A DNA stretch of 64,000 bases from Stromatinia cepivora (GCA_014898415.1 RCTD01000004.1:248001-312000); one strand, 5' to 3'; positions 11,956 through 25,224 are shown, counted from the stretch's first letter. The notes: generated by a model from the sequence alone, not told the origin. Numbers and translations: made by a program.

Positions 11956-14693
11956 GGAAATCGTTGCTAGCTTGGATTCAATGGAGGTTATTGATACACA
12001 AAACTGTAGGATGGATGTATATAGTTGAGTTTTGAAATCTGCTACGGAATTATATTTTTGTGGTTGTTCTTGCCATAGACCGCTTTATGCATCATATATC
12101 AAGTTGCACACCTCAAAGGTTATTCAAATCATCTTATGTAGTTCGTTCCTGTAACTTCTAATCGCTCTGACATCTAATTGTCCCGCATCACATAGAATCA
12201 CAGCCCAGTAATGTAGGGTGTAAGGTCGCACTGATTAAGACGAAGAATTTTCGGGCATAATGATTTCTTTTCCCGGCATCGACCCTATGAAGAAAAAGGA
12301 GTCAAAAACTCGATTAATTCTTCATTGAAATCCATTTTGGAGATTACTAGAGGCTTAGGAAGGAATGGGGCGCATTCTGTGACACTAGTATGAAATAGGT
12401 ACAGTCGATCATGACGATCTCTCAGCAAACCTCAAACTTAAAAACAACCGCGTTCACAACAATACTTCAGATCAATATGCTTTTGCTTCCAATCTAGAGC
12501 CATCTACTCCGTGGCACCAGGAGCAAAGCAGAGCACATAATGCAACAGGATTAGCATGCCATTGAAATACTGAAAGACAATGGTAACTTTCACTTTGCTT
12601 TCCTTCGTGGGTTGGGCTTTTTGGCAAACGGGACTACATGATGGCTTACAACATCTGACCTACCTATCGACGTGCGCCGATATTCTAGGAGTTTTCTCAC
12701 CAATTTCGACGAAGTTCAAGTTGGAGTAAACGGAAATCATTGTAGAATCAAGCTTGAAAACATAAAATTTTCCAGGCTTGATTAACCACTTCCAATCGTC
12801 AACCGTGAACTATCAGCCACCCATCAATGCGTACTGTGTATCTCTTGACAAGTTCTTGCATACTATTATCTATCTTGCCTTTAGTTTTGTACATTTCGCA
12901 ACGAATGCACAACACCGGACTATTTATGTTCGGGGAATCTTGCTGCTTTTATATATCCAAAGACGAAAGCCACGCCATTGGCGGAGAGTGGTCTGTAGCT
13001 AGAGGGCTTTGTCTAGAGATAACTCACAATAATCCGTCCAGGAAAGTCCCAGGGCGCAGTTTATTATCTAATACCGCGCTGTTCTGGTGTTTGAGGGTGT
13101 CCCTGTCCATTCTTACATCACGGGCATGAAGGCTCGAAGAAAATAAAATGATCCAACGTGAGCCCTGCTTGACTAGGTAAATTTTGATTGAGCCGGACAT
13201 GATCAATGAAGCACAAAACGGATCACAGCTTATCCATAGCTGAGGAATCTATAGTGGAAAATCGGGATTAAGGTCTTGGTGGAACCACATCTCGTCCACT
13301 TGGCACCTTCTAGGAAGGAACTAATAGTATCTAGAAGATGTTCCTATAAAATGGGATATGAAATCGATTTTACCCATCGCTTGCAGTCAGTCCAGGTTAA
13401 CTTTCAGAATTTGGGTGTTAAGCACGAGTCTCTTCAATCTAGATACCGGCGTTCGAAATACAGTTATGATGTATCCAGTAAAAACTCTCAGGGAAGCAAC
13501 TTATGTTTAGACGGAAGAGCTCGAATATGTTGTATATTGCACTATCTCTCCTCGCTGAAGTTGATGCCAAGGGGACAACGTGATATTGCGGAGCGATTTC
13601 GGCAGTGAAAGGACACTCAAGATTACCTGAACTATAAGTCAGAAAACCATAGAGATACACAAGAATCAAGGAAAACCACCTTTTCAAATCCTGCAATTCC
13701 GAAATAGCATCCGCTCTTTCTGTCTTCAGTTCTTGCGCGATGCATAGCGCGATGCATAGCGCGATGGGACAAAAATAGAGTTGTTCTAAGCTTAACGCAT
13801 ACTTGCGTACGGCCTGAGAATGGTGCGGTGAGAAAAGCAATGTTTATGCAGGTACAACGGGTCCTTGGAAACAAGGCAAAATAATAATTATTGTTGTACG
13901 GTATATATTCTTCTATGAAGTTCCATGTATAGCATGACCATCCACGCGCCATACAAGCGAGTTTTACGGATATTCACTCTCTCGCAGGAGCTTCAAGGAA
14001 TGAACCCTAAGGCTACAACTCCATTTAGTAGTGGTAGAATGCCTGGTGTAGTTTCTAGTACATTTGGAATCTAATTGAATATCAAACCATCTCTTTTCCT
14101 TGATTGGTTCGGTTATTCATTGTAGGAAAGTGAATATTGAAGTTAGCCGACCCGTTTCTTCAAATCTAATCGCGTAATAGTTCCGTTTGGTGCAAGTAGG
14201 GCATCGATATTCATATGTATAAATTGGAAATTGAGTTTGGTTTTCAAGGTAACAAGTATCAAAGGCTCTCTTGCTACTGTCCTGTGGAAAACAAGAGTGT
14301 CATGTCGATTGGTAATTCGACCCCCTTGGTTCAATAATTCGTTCTTGTATGGTGTCGAGATTCACCACAACTTGCGAATTGTATACGGTTTTGGCAGTGG
14401 ACGGGTAGATAGACCGTAGATAAATTGTCTGGCTGTACCCGAAGTACCTTTTGTGCTTATAAGTACTCCCAAACCCCATCCTCCAAATAATCTCAACATC
14501 ATCTCGTTCGCATTCTGCAAGAAAATTCCCAACCAGAAATCTTCTTACCAGAATACCATTTCGATAACACTTTTGTTATCCTACATTACCAAGTCGATAA
14601 CCTTTGCTCATTACTTTTCAAGTAATCAAGGAGTACCAATTCTTTCCATCATCGATAAATTTTACTTCTCAAAGTAATATTTATCCATTCACA
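11956..14693. other. Long intergenic region
   Basis: About 2.7 kb with no supported gene. Frames at 12778-13129, 13276-13608 and 13439-13952 overlap antisense to one another and show no domains. The only clear structure is a short tandem repeat at 13735. Confidence 0.5.
13735..13766. repeat. 12-bp tandem repeat, about 2.7 copies
   Basis: GCGCGATGCATA is repeated twice, followed by a partial third unit. Each unit is nearly self-complementary. Confidence 0.7.
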
Positions 14694-17600
14694 ATGCCTT
14701 CCCAACGTGTGAACGGAAAGGTACGCATTCTGACTCTTGATTGCTTCTGGTTTTCATTTGCCTGGAGGTCAAGCAAGAAACAGTTTGAATACTAACTGGA
14801 TAGGCTCAACAACGCAATGCCAAACTTCAAGAACTTAAAGAACGTCGCGAGGAGGCTGAGAAGAAGAGAGCACACGATGTAAGTACTTTCTATTCGACGT
14901 GATACCATAATACTGTGTTTAGATACTAATTATCATCTGCAGTTGGCTAGTAAACCTGCCGCAAAGACTGCCATATCCACTGCCAAAAAGTCTGACAATC
15001 AAGCTCTTAACTCAGTATGCCCTGCCAGTTCATCTCCATTATATATGACTAGTTACTTTGTGCTGATAATAGTATACAGAGCCCTGCTAAGCCCGTTACT
15101 ATGAGCTCCCTCCCTCGTATCAATAAGGTTAAGGGAACCTCAAAAGCCGAGAAGAAAGCCCAAGAGGAAGCTGTTGCCGCCGCAAAGAAGAAGCGCGAGA
15201 TGGCAGAGAAGGAAGAGGGCGAAATCGACAGCGATGACGATGAGGTAGTATTCACTGGTCGCATGAATAATAGCAACCAAAACCGAAATCATGCACCAGC
15301 AAACAATGTAAGTTGAACCCCCATCTCGAGCTCATGGTCCTATTTTCCTCCATGAATTAGAATGTAGACGTAGAACATAAAACAATTTACAACCAGAATG
15401 ATATGCTAACTATGCTAATCAGAAGACTATTAAGACAAAGCCACCTGCCCCGACCACCCGCCGTCCGCCAGACAAAAACAAAGACCAAATGGTACGTATT
15501 CGCTCTCTACACTTGCTTGGCTCCTCCACTGGAAGCAAATTCTTGATGAAATAACATGCTGATATCGTTTGCCAGAAATCTTGCAACAACAACAACAAGG
15601 CTAGAGATATCAAAAAGTCACAACTCGAGGACCCAAAATCCCGTGGCAGACGTCAAAATTTGCAGAAGCCCAAGGTATGTCTTGCAATACACCCAGTTAT
15701 TAGCGTTTTCTTGGAGAGTCGTATAATATACTAACCATTTGTTCAGGAGTCTGATGTGAAGACATCTTCAATTAAGCGCAAGTTGTTCGACTCCAACGAC
15801 GATAGTTCTAGCTCAGGAGAGGAAATCTGCAAGCCTGCCAAAAAGCAAAAGACAACCAAGGCCGGAATGGACTTTGAAAATCCTCCTACCAAGCGTAAGC
15901 ATATAGAGGAAGAGGAAGAAGAAACACGTGCTCCTGTAAAGAAACAGAAGATCACCGAAGAAGTCAAAAAGCCTGCCATCGTAAGTTCACCTACGTCCTT
16001 TCTAATTATTTTCCAGGATCATAGGCCAGAACTTACTAACGTATGAAACAGGCTCCTATAAAACGTGCCCCTGTTGCCAAGGAGACAAAATTCCGTATGG
16101 ATACTAATAAAAATGTGTTTAATTTCGGTGCTCCTAAACCTTCCAAGAAGCCAGCACCAATTGCAAAGAAGGGTTCTATGCAGTCTGGTGATATTTCTGA
16201 GAAATTGAAGGGCGTTGGCAAGAAAGATGCAAAGACTGTAGGGAACCTTTATAATCACGCATATTAAGACAAGACTAATGATTTCACAGGCTTCTTCATC
16301 TACTCCATCGACAGGTATACCATCTGAACTCCAATGCCTTCCAGCCGCCTCAAACGCCAAGAGATCTCAGGATCTGGCATCGAATATGGCACCCCAACCA
16401 ACTCAAAGCCCTCCTCAAACCTTCACCGGAATTTCTGACAGAGCAAAATCCCGTCGTCGAGACGCTGCTGCTCCTTCTGCTCTTGAAACCACACCACAGT
16501 CAGCTGCATCATCCTTACATTCTGCTGCGACAGCAACCACAACACCTCGAAATTCGAGATCTTCGAGCGTGGCTAAATTAATGCCTGTAGCAAAGAAGGT
16601 AGTTAACAACAGAAAAAAGAGTGACAAGCCTGCAACTGCACCACAATCTTCAACCGCCAAGAAATTACAAGGAACTGAAGTCAATATGAAAGAGGAATTG
16701 AAGCAAGACAAGGTGGAGGTTCCTAAGCAGCCAAAGCCTGTGGTCGAAGTAAGTCGATCTCTTGCAGTAGAGCTAGATCCCGAACAAGACGCATTGTTGG
16801 AGAAAGACATCGCTGAGCATATGGCTAACCTTGATCCCAAGGTTGCTGCTGTAGTCAAGGCAGAACAGCAAGAAGATCGCCGATTTCTCAGAGAATCTAA
16901 AAAGCCAGCTGTAAAATTGGACAGAGAACTAGTCAAGAATGATGGATTGAACGCATTTGGAGATGCCCAAGGAACTATCAAGACTCCACCCTCTCCAAGC
17001 CCGATGGAAGATACAGGCTCTGAGGATCTCGACATCGACTTGGAGCGGGCGTTTGAGGCCGAACGACAATTACAACTAGCTCTCGAAGCTTCCCTTTCTT
17101 CCCAAACTGGCAATGTCCCATCATCAGATCAGCTTTCAGTCGATAGAGCCGATGAATCTCCAATCAAAGACGGCTCTGCCGAAACCGAGAATGCAGCCAT
17201 ACAGCAGGGAGACTTGAACGTCAGCAACTCTTCTAACAAAGGTACCTCAAATACCATTACCAATGCTACTGTCACAGTCAGCGCTCCCTCCTCATCGGCT
17301 CAAATTGTTACATCTGTACGAGTTCCAAATCTCGTTGGCGGATTTACAGACGAGTATGAATTTGTTAGGGACAGAGGTTATGAATCCGACATGTCGGATG
17401 AAGATGAAGATGAGGATGTTATCATACCTAAAGATGCCACACCGAATCCAACCCCAGCACTTTCTCCCCATCCCGCAGAAGGTGGCAGTCTTGAGGAACA
17501 GAAATTTGAAGATGAATTGAAACTGGAACTGGAATTGGAACTTGAGACTCAAGCAGCTGCTGAGGCAACTGCTCAAAGAGAGGAAGCGGCACAACCCCCA

Positions 17601-18653
17601 CCATTATCCGATTCTTCTTCTTCCTCTTTGGACGCAATTGCAACACAACAGGAAATTTTACCTGTTGAGACTCCTGAACAGGACCACACAAACGAGGTTC
17701 CAACGGAACACATCTCCGAGCCCTTTGAGAACTCCACTGAATCTATCAATGATGCTTCCGACAACCACTCTGAAAATGAAAGGGGGGATAATGAGCCTTC
17801 CCCACTGGACACTTCATTTGAGGAATCGAACGATTCTGCAACCTCAGTAGAGCAGTCTTCGCCGCCTTCCCCACCTTCCCCCGTTGAAGATGATATTTCC
17901 GACTCTGTTGAAAAAGCTAGCAATCAACTCGAAGCTGAAATTCCTCTTCCAGAAGAATCTGGAGCAAAGATTGAACCTTACGTTGGTCCAGATGGGCACG
18001 TTGGTTTACCTGCACTTGATGATACTACTGATGATACTACTGACGCAGCTGGTGCATCTGACGATTCTGACGACTCCAATGATTCTGATGATGAGGACAC
18101 GGAGATGTTGGAAAGTAGTCCATCCGAGGTTATCATCGCAGATGATACACCAAAAACTGAGGTCACTGAGGACGAGGATGTCACGATGTTAGATGCCGAT
18201 GAGAAGGAGATTTACCAAAAATATAAGGTCCCGGCAGAGCTCGCCAATGTAGTCGTCGAGGCGAGTTCGATAGACTTCGAAAAGCTAAGAGCTGACACGA
18301 TAGCTGCTAGGGATGACCTCGACATGATGCAGGAAGAGATTCAGACCGAGATTGAAATATCGTTCGATCGTGCAGAACTCCTACGTGACTTAGGTATCTC
18401 TGAGGACCGCATCGCGAATTATATGGAAGTGAACCGAAGATACGAACCTCATACTGGTCCATGGCCTGCCAAACGAGTTGAAGTTGAGGTGGAGATCGAT
18501 AGCAGCGATGACGAATCCTCGGATGATGAAGAATACTATGAGGAGGATGAGAAGGTGAAATATTGCCAGGGATTTCAATTCAAGAACTCCCTACCTGAGC
18601 CGATCGATGTCCCCGTCACCGACCCTGATGCCCATCCTTTTGGACCCATCTAA
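14694..18653 (+). CDS. Large lysine/acid-rich disordered protein, probably nuclear
   Basis: Nine exons: 14694-14720, 14804-14878, 14943-15014, 15080-15307, 15423-15491, 15576-15674, 15747-15980, 16052-16237 and 16290-18653, giving 1117 residues. The first half is basic and built of Lys-rich segments with nuclear-localisation-like clusters (KRKLFD, KPAKKQK, PTKRKHIEEEEEE, PVKKQK). The second half is Ser/Glu/Asp-rich with acidic tracts (DDSDDSNDSDDEDTEM, EDEDEDV) and a short more ordered segment near residues 980-1050 that looks alpha-helical. Every intron is phase 0, so any exon can be skipped without changing frame. I recognise no enzyme domain; a chromatin or nucleolar scaffold role is only inferred from composition. 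Transcript start and any skipped exons are unknown. Confidence 0.75.
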
Positions 18654-20377
18654 TTAGTGGGGGATGGCATCGATTTTGTCTTTATTTCTGCTCTGGTCCT
18701 GCAATATGAGCTTTGGGTGTTGCAGAGACGGGACTGCAACAATTATCGAAGCAACATCAAAATTTCTTCACAGCGACGATCGTGGCGTCGAAAATACCAC
18801 TCAAACATCAAAAACAATCAAAAACAAAACCCCCAAAAAAAGCATCCACTTTTGCTATATTCAGGCTGGCTTCTTAGTTCTGGAAACGATCGATTCTCCA
18901 TTTGCTGGGCATTTCTACACATTCACAGCGTCTGGTTACGAGAACATTAACCTAAAACACTCAAAAATACAAACGAAAAAAAAAGCCTTCAGTTTATTTC
19001 CTCATTGCAGCTTGATTTTTCTAGCAAGTCTTCCCCGCATTCTCATTCCATCCAGTAGCGGCATCTACCACATATATCAAATCACTTCTTCACCATCGAT
19101 TTTTCTTTTCTTCATTTCAATGAAGCATTTATTTCCTGGACAGTTGAAACTTCCGGCATGCGATGCTTTCTTACGACTACAAATCTGTTCGGTTAAGGCG
19201 ATGATGGAATGCCTTGTATGAGTTACAATTCGCCATTATGATTTACGATTCACAATTTATGACTTACTATTACTTCTTACGATATATCATTTACAATGTA
19301 TGACATTCGATGCCCTCGGTGCATCGTGTTGCAATTCCAGGTCTGTTAGATTATGACCATGGTGGGGCGCCATTTATAATTACGATATGTGATAGTGAGA
19401 TGGGAAGGAAGGAATGGATAGCGTTTGAGGGAAATTTTTTGCAGAAAGGAAAGAACGAAGAGAGTATCCAGAAAGATCACTGGAACCCGAGAAAGTTAAG
19501 AAGCTTTAGGTCTGGCCAGCCTAAGGTGGAATCAGCTTTCAAGGGAACCGGTCGATTTAATTATTAGGGTTACGGAAAGGATGGGTGTTTGCTCTGTGGA
19601 TTCATATAATTGTTTTCCAAGAAGAGTTATTTTAGGAAGGGTCCTTGAACAAAGGAAGGTACGGAGATAGGATTTATCACATACTTCTGAAAAAGAGTGT
19701 TTCACACATAGGAAGGAGTGATTGCAAAGGCTCTCCATGGTTACTCTCATGAATTGATGAATATAAATCTATCATTCGTCCCTTGCAAGTGAAATTGTGA
19801 TTGTTTTCAAAAAAAATCGTGTGAAATGCTATTTAAATTTGATCTTGGTCGCCATTCCGTGACAGGAACTTCCTAAAACTATCAATAGTTTTCTATACGT
19901 CTCTATTATAGCGTATTGATTTCTTTCGGACATATAGCTCTTTATTATCAAAACTCCTCTAACCGAGCTAAAGCTCCAGACTATATCCGGCCTAGTTTTT
20001 CTCGTTAAGACAGGAATATCAGGAGTAAGATATATAAAACGAGCAGCAAAAATCGTCCATTTTGCAGTTAATTTGACAGTAGTTAAGTTGTGTTTGTATA
20101 GGAATGGAAAGCGAGCAGCGACTTATTAGTCTGTGGAAAATAACTAAAGATGTCAGCTTACGGTGCTCGGCCTAGACGATGACTTCCCGCCGCGCTTTGT
20201 TCATTTTTCGCGGAGGAATCAAATCCTTGGGTTTATCCGAATTTGTGGTTGGTCATCGCTGACAGAGACTTTTGCATCCTGACGTTATCACTCCACAGAC
20301 CATCGTAGTACACGACAAAAACATTTAAATCAAAGTCTTGACGATTAATTTGTTCGCACTATTCCAAAATTTACAAA
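18654..20377. other. Intergenic, including a long 3' flank
   Basis: A frame at 18664-19221 starts 11 bp after the preceding stop but is Lys/Phe/Ser-rich with poly-A-driven codons and no domain. I treat it as 3' untranslated sequence. Nothing else is supported. Confidence 0.5.
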
Positions 20378-20837
20378 ATGCCTCCTCTATCATCAATCAT
20401 TCTGGGAGTCCAGGGCGGCTTCAACTTTTTAAACGGAGCCATCAGTCTCTTGTCGTCTTCGGCAGCGGCGAAAAATGCCGAATTATTGCTCACTGATTCG
20501 AAACCTGCTGTTCATACTTTAGCTTTATCATGTCTATCTATAGGGTAAGAATACTACAAATTTTTAATCCGACCCTCGAGCTCGCAATTGTTGGAATGAC
20601 GCTTCAGTGCTGATCTGTGACAATGTATACAGCACATCCTACCTCATCTCTGCCTATAGGAGGGACAGGCTTGCAATGTGGATGACAGTCGTTGGGAGGA
20701 CGATTGCTGTTGGGGTTTTTTCGAGTGATGCTGGACCCTGGAGGAAAGTTGCACTATTTGAGGGGTTCTGTGGGGGTTTGCTTGCCACGAGTTTGATTTG
20801 GGAATCTCGATATGCGAAGGAAGAGAAGAAAGACTAA
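20378..20837 (+). CDS. Small multi-pass membrane protein, unknown family
   Basis: Exons 20378-20544 and 20633-20837 join through an 88-bp intron (GTAAGA..ATACAG) to give 123 residues. The acceptor at 20632 is chosen because the nearer one (CTTCAG, 20607) gives an immediate stop. Three or four hydrophobic stretches are visible (GVQGGFNFLNGAISLL, LALSCLSIGTSYLI, MWMTVVGRTIAVGVF, GFCGGLLATSLIW) and the C-terminus is charged (RYAKEEKKD). The size and layout suit a small mitochondrial or ER membrane protein. I cannot name a family. Confidence 0.65.
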
Positions 20838-21951
20838 AGTTAGGGTGACTGAAAGCTTTCAAGAGACGAATCTGCTGCTGAGGAATGCAATACTGCTCTA
20901 TCGAAACCGTCAACAGTACAAGAAGCGAATCTCTTTATCTTACTCTTCAAAACATTGGTTTCATCTCCGGGCATGAAAACTTTAGTTCATTCATGAATTG
21001 ATTACTCGAAGGCGCAAAATTGTTTTCCATGTCATTTGTTTTATTGCCACCTCTCCAGTTTTATGACTCCCGAATAATTTTCCCTCTCCCTTTACCGAGT
21101 GCCTACATAGTATATGAAGCCACGATCTACTCCTTTCCGTCATTCCTATAACTGCCCATCATTTGTAACGTGATCAGAAGGCCCAGCCTTGTTTTTGATA
21201 TCTGAAATTACTCCATTTCCTTCGAAATGATCTGTATTAGATGATTGGGCTTTTGTCCTACTTTTGCTCTATGGGGCAGGTCTTACCTGCCATCCATCCC
21301 AATACTCCTCGGCTTAATTCTACCTCTTTTATTAATTTCTCAGTTACGGTTATTGGCTCCGTTGGTTGAAACATAAGGAGTAGTTGAGGAGTACCTTCAG
21401 CTTCAGGTAATGGTGCTGGTGCTAGTACTAGTGCTGGTCTAACCCAGGGGGGTGATATATGTGGTGATACACCAGAGAAATGTGAAGGCGGTTCTCTGGC
21501 AGAATCAGATCACAGCCCGATATTCCGTGGCTGAATATGCCGCATTTCTACACTCAAAATCTTTGAGACTTTGGCGCTTAGTGTTAGCTGTAGACAACCA
21601 GTGCTTATTGAGAGTCCCTGATAGAAGCTGTGGAAGTTACCTTGCTCTCTCGCCATAATATCTATGTTTTCGTGGACATCGGCTGGTTCAGATTGAGTTT
21701 CGGCATGCATTCTCTCAGATTTCTGGGTTGTGTCACATGCTTTGATCGATTGGGCATTTGTGAACTCATCTTCAACTGCTTTCACATTTACGCCATCAAT
21801 GGAACGCAATGTTGCTGTATCGTCTAAAGCAAATGTTTTACCCTAGGCAACACTGTACCATCCAAACTAGACAGTTTGCTTTCCCGTTCTTTATTAAGTT
21901 CTATTCCCGGATCGTCCAAAAACTTTTCTTGCTGCGCTGGTTGATCTTTTT
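20838..21951. other. Intergenic; possible decayed coding remnant on the minus strand
   Basis: A minus-strand frame at 21510-21845 is polar and codon-like, but it is closed upstream by a stop and has no recognisable domain. It may be a decayed 3' part of the zinc-finger gene next to it. Confidence 0.4.
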
Positions 21952-23371
21952 TTATGTTACAATCGTCAATTGTGTGTATTTCGTGTGAAAGAGACGAATT
22001 CCGGCCTCGATTCTCGCAGCTCGCTGCTGAAGAGCCTCCAGACGTTTCTTGAGCTTCACCCCTATATCAAAATCAATATTTGCAAGAAGTAAAGTGTGTT
22101 TGATTCAACTTACGGTACTCTCACTGTTTGATACGATCCTGTGATGCTCCGACCTCAGATGACTTTCGTATGCTGATGAAGATGCAAATGGGGCATGGTG
22201 GCATTGTTGGCAGGCCCATTCTCTTCGGTGATTTTGAAGTTCGTGCGCGAACCATTCATTCCGACAGCCGAACATTCTCATGTCGCATTCTTTGAAAGTA
22301 CAGACGTAAGGTCTAAGATCGCTTAAAACGTGTTTTCTGTATCATTGTTAGTGGTCAACGTGTTGAAAAATAGTACATGGATATCTATACTTCCACGCAG
22401 AACGGTTCCTGACCACCTGCTCTGTGAAACAATAGGGACATCGAAATGGGCTATCAAACTCGAATGCTAGGTCCTCGAATGCCATTTTTGGATGTGATGG
22501 TACATTCAATCTTCCCACAGACTCCCCCACGATCGTAGCCTCGTAGGAAGTTTGCGAACCGCAAGAGCCACCCAACCCTGATCCGTCCTTTTCGGCTGGT
22601 GTAGTATTTTCAACAAAAGTCGTGGCTTTAGTTAAGGCAATAGTCGTCTCCTCTTTCTCTAAGGTTGCAACATTGTCCCAGTCCCTTGTCAATTTCCAAT
22701 GATGATCTTCACGATATTTTAAATATTGGCGTCGCCTCGTGATGGCCTTTCCGAGACGCACAATCAGCCAATCAGCAATACCCTTTGCAGAGCCATGTTT
22801 CTCTCTCACATGACCAATATCATAACTAGCATCAGAGCGATATCTCGTGGCAGCTTTAAGGTAATCATCTCGATTTGGTGAGCTTCGGATGACCATGGAG
22901 AGCTTCAAAAGATTTGTATTCGCATCTTTCATTGATTTGAATAGTTCCTGTAGTTCCGAAGTCTGTTCGAAGTCTGCGTTCAGTCCCTCATTTTCGGGAT
23001 CACTGGATTCCTCAACGGGCCATGACTCATTGGGTTCTTCCCCGGTGATGATCAAAGTAGCTGGCAGATGTCAGCTAGATTCATACAATCAGTCGACTCG
23101 CACACCTTCATACAACGATACTTGGAGATTACCAAGGATCTTACAAAATCTTTGTTGTATCTCACTAGCTTCTTTCAGATGAAACTCGAGCGAGCCATGC
23201 CATAGCGTTCTGAAATGCTGCAATGCTGCTACCCCATGCTTTAAAGTGTGCAGATGTGTCTTGCATCACGAATATTGATGATTCGCGGCCGTATCCATGG
23301 TAATTAGCTTCGGAAGGGCTAATCTCCTTGAGTATTTGGATGCTATGTTCGAAACGTTTCCTGCAGTCCAC
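21952..23371 (-). pseudogene. C2H2-type zinc-finger gene of a fungus-specific family, frameshifted and lacking a clear start
   Basis: Introns at 23061-23105 and 22337-22390 join blocks typical of a family common in ascomycetes. These are an N-terminal helical part (RFEHSIQILKEISPSEA, FKAWGSSIAAF / GSLEFHLKEA), the block RLGKAITRRRQYLKYREDHH, then CPYC..W-KKHVLSDLRPYVCTF and ELQNHRREWACQQC with paired Cys/His. Around 23200-23215 the frame must shift by one base to keep homology. The open frame at 23371 begins with GTG just after an in-frame stop. After the last Cys/His block the 3' end is uncertain: a GTGAGA donor at 22124 and acceptor at 22062 lead to a stop at 21952. The usual function is unknown, perhaps nucleic-acid binding. 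A sequencing error could explain the single shift. Confidence 0.55.
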
Positions 23372-23395
23372 AGGCTAATGATGTTTTTGCTCTAG

Positions 23396-25224
23396 ATTGA
23401 CTGGGCAGACGAGGGTGCTAGCAAATGGGACTATCAGTTGAAGAGAATTCGATATAGCTTCAGCGAAAAAGGTCCAAAAGCCATCGAGACGCTCGAAAAG
23501 CATAATCGCAAGCTTCAGGAACTGCTCGACTCGAATGATAAATTGCACAGCATGAAATCTGGCAAGGACACAGCATGGGCAAAGATATTTGAATGCATTG
23601 GAAACCACGCGCAAAGTCTACACACTGCCATTCAAGATGGATGGAATTGTGATTGTCACGAACCTCACAAGGTAGCCCTACGGTTGCAACAACGTACCAC
23701 AGGAGACTGGCCTTCCTTATTCAACCTGTCATTTGAATACCCGGAAGCTTTGAAGAAGATTGCCCACCCACCTCGTGAGCGACGGGAGCTTGTTATCAGT
23801 GTAAAATCGATCAGTTCACAGAGTAATAGCCCATCTAACAGTTTTCTGCACCCTTCTGTAGCAGATGTTGGACGCGAGAAGCTGCGGTGAAAATTTAGTG
23901 TCAAAGTCAACCCCTGAGGTCAACATTACCACTAGACCAGTTCTTAATTCTCCTTCCCCCTAATCCTCCACTATATCACAGTCCAGTTCTCGGGGATCTC
24001 TCTCGAGTAGCCAATCAACGGCACTCACGTCTGTCTCGACCAATGTGATTATAGAAGAAAGTCATACAAAGTAAGTCATGACTTGGATTTTCTCTATCTG
24101 ATAGTACGGACTGCAGTCCAACAATGAAGGACTTTTGAATATCAAAATTACTTCAAGATATTTACTTGATTTGAATGAACGATTGAAACATTTTTAAAGA
24201 TTCAAGATTTGATAAAGTCAAGCTGGACTACAGTCCAGACTATCAGATACGCTGAAATTTCAATCTCGTTTGAACTTTTCACTAACATTAGCCTTAGGAA
24301 ATGGCTATCAGGGCTCAAATTGAAGGCGAAGAAGTCAGTCAGGATTCTTGTGCCCAATGAACCTGTGCTGTCTAGCCCAGTCGCGCCACCGATAGAGTTG
24401 GTTGTTCGAACTAGCTCAACTGCTTCACCGACTCCTACTATCCCTGCATCTTCCACGGCATCATGCCTAAATGATGTCAAAATAGACGGTCTTTGTATGG
24501 CTGTATACAAATCTAGCGGCAAGTCCAATTGTTACTTAGGCTATCTTCCCGATGAGCATCAAAACTATCATAATTACGATGTCCTAATGATAATCCAACA
24601 TCTTGCGCTTTCGATGAAGAGAAATTCATTAGCCTTGAAACTATTCTTTCAGAACCCAAACATTTCTCCCTCCAAAGTCGTTATGAACGATACAAAGTTG
24701 CCTACATACTTGCATCTTCGTTATTGCAGCTTCAGAATGCACCATGGCTTGATAATAATTCACAAAAGAGTCATATCCTCTTTCCATGCGATTGGAATAA
24801 CCACAAAATCGTGATCGACCAGCCATATCTCCCCCAATCTTTCCTCTCTACCAAGTGCCAGTTGACACCACCAGGACATACACCAAAAGTCAACAGTACC
24901 GCTATCGTCAAGAAGTCACTAATTGATCTTGGCATCGTACTACTGGAACTATGTTTTGGGCAGTGCATCGAGGAGCAGTCGACACGTCAAAATTTTCTCG
25001 TTGATAGAAAAGAGCATGCAAGCACAAACTATCTCACAGCTCTCGAATGGACAGATGCGGTATGTGAGCAAGAACCAGCGTTGGAACATGTCATCAAATG
25101 TTGTATGTTTTGCATATTCGAGGAGAAGGCGAATTGGGACAACCCGAGGTTCACACAAGCTGTGTATGCGAGCGTTGTTGAGCCATTGGGGGAGATCGTT
25201 AGTAGCTGGCAGAACGTTTCTTGA
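23396..25224 (+). pseudogene. DUF7580-type gene, N-terminally truncated with frameshifts and a stop
   Basis: Coding blocks at about 23396-23870, 23870-24070, 24292-24580 and 24585-25224 lie in changing frames. They match the layout of the fungal family with a C-terminal DUF7580 region, often behind HeLo-like N-termini. The blocks include a helical part with LEKHNRKLQELLDSNDKL, WNCDCHEPHKVALRL, CYLGYLPDE, SLETILSEPKHFSLQ, LASSLLQLQNAPWL and LIDLGIVLLELCFG. Damage: the first about 150 residues are missing, there is a frameshift near 23870, an in-frame TAA at 23961 and a frameshift near 24580. The true intron 24071-24291 (GTAAGT..ACTAAC..TTAG) carries a MITE. The ancestral role may be in prion-like or heterokaryon-incompatibility signalling, by analogy only. 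Confidence 0.65.
24097..24247. mobile_element. TA-flanked MITE inside an intron, copy 1
   Basis: The 151-bp element has inverted ends TCTGATAGTacGGACTGcAGTCC and its reverse complement, flanked by TA on both sides (24095-24096 and 24248-24249). It sits between the donor and the branch point of the DUF7580-type intron. Confidence 0.75.

Noticed and set aside
12778..13952. Several overlapping frames in the long intergenic region
   Set aside because: They overlap on opposite strands, lack splice-consistent extension, and have no recognisable motif.
18664..19221. 185-residue frame just after the stop of the large disordered-protein gene
   Set aside because: Composition follows A/T-rich untranslated DNA, there is no domain, and its start is 11 bp after the previous stop. 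It is best explained as 3' untranslated sequence.
22889..23182. Plus-strand frame over the zinc-finger gene
   Set aside because: Antisense shadow of well-matched zinc-finger family blocks on the minus strand.
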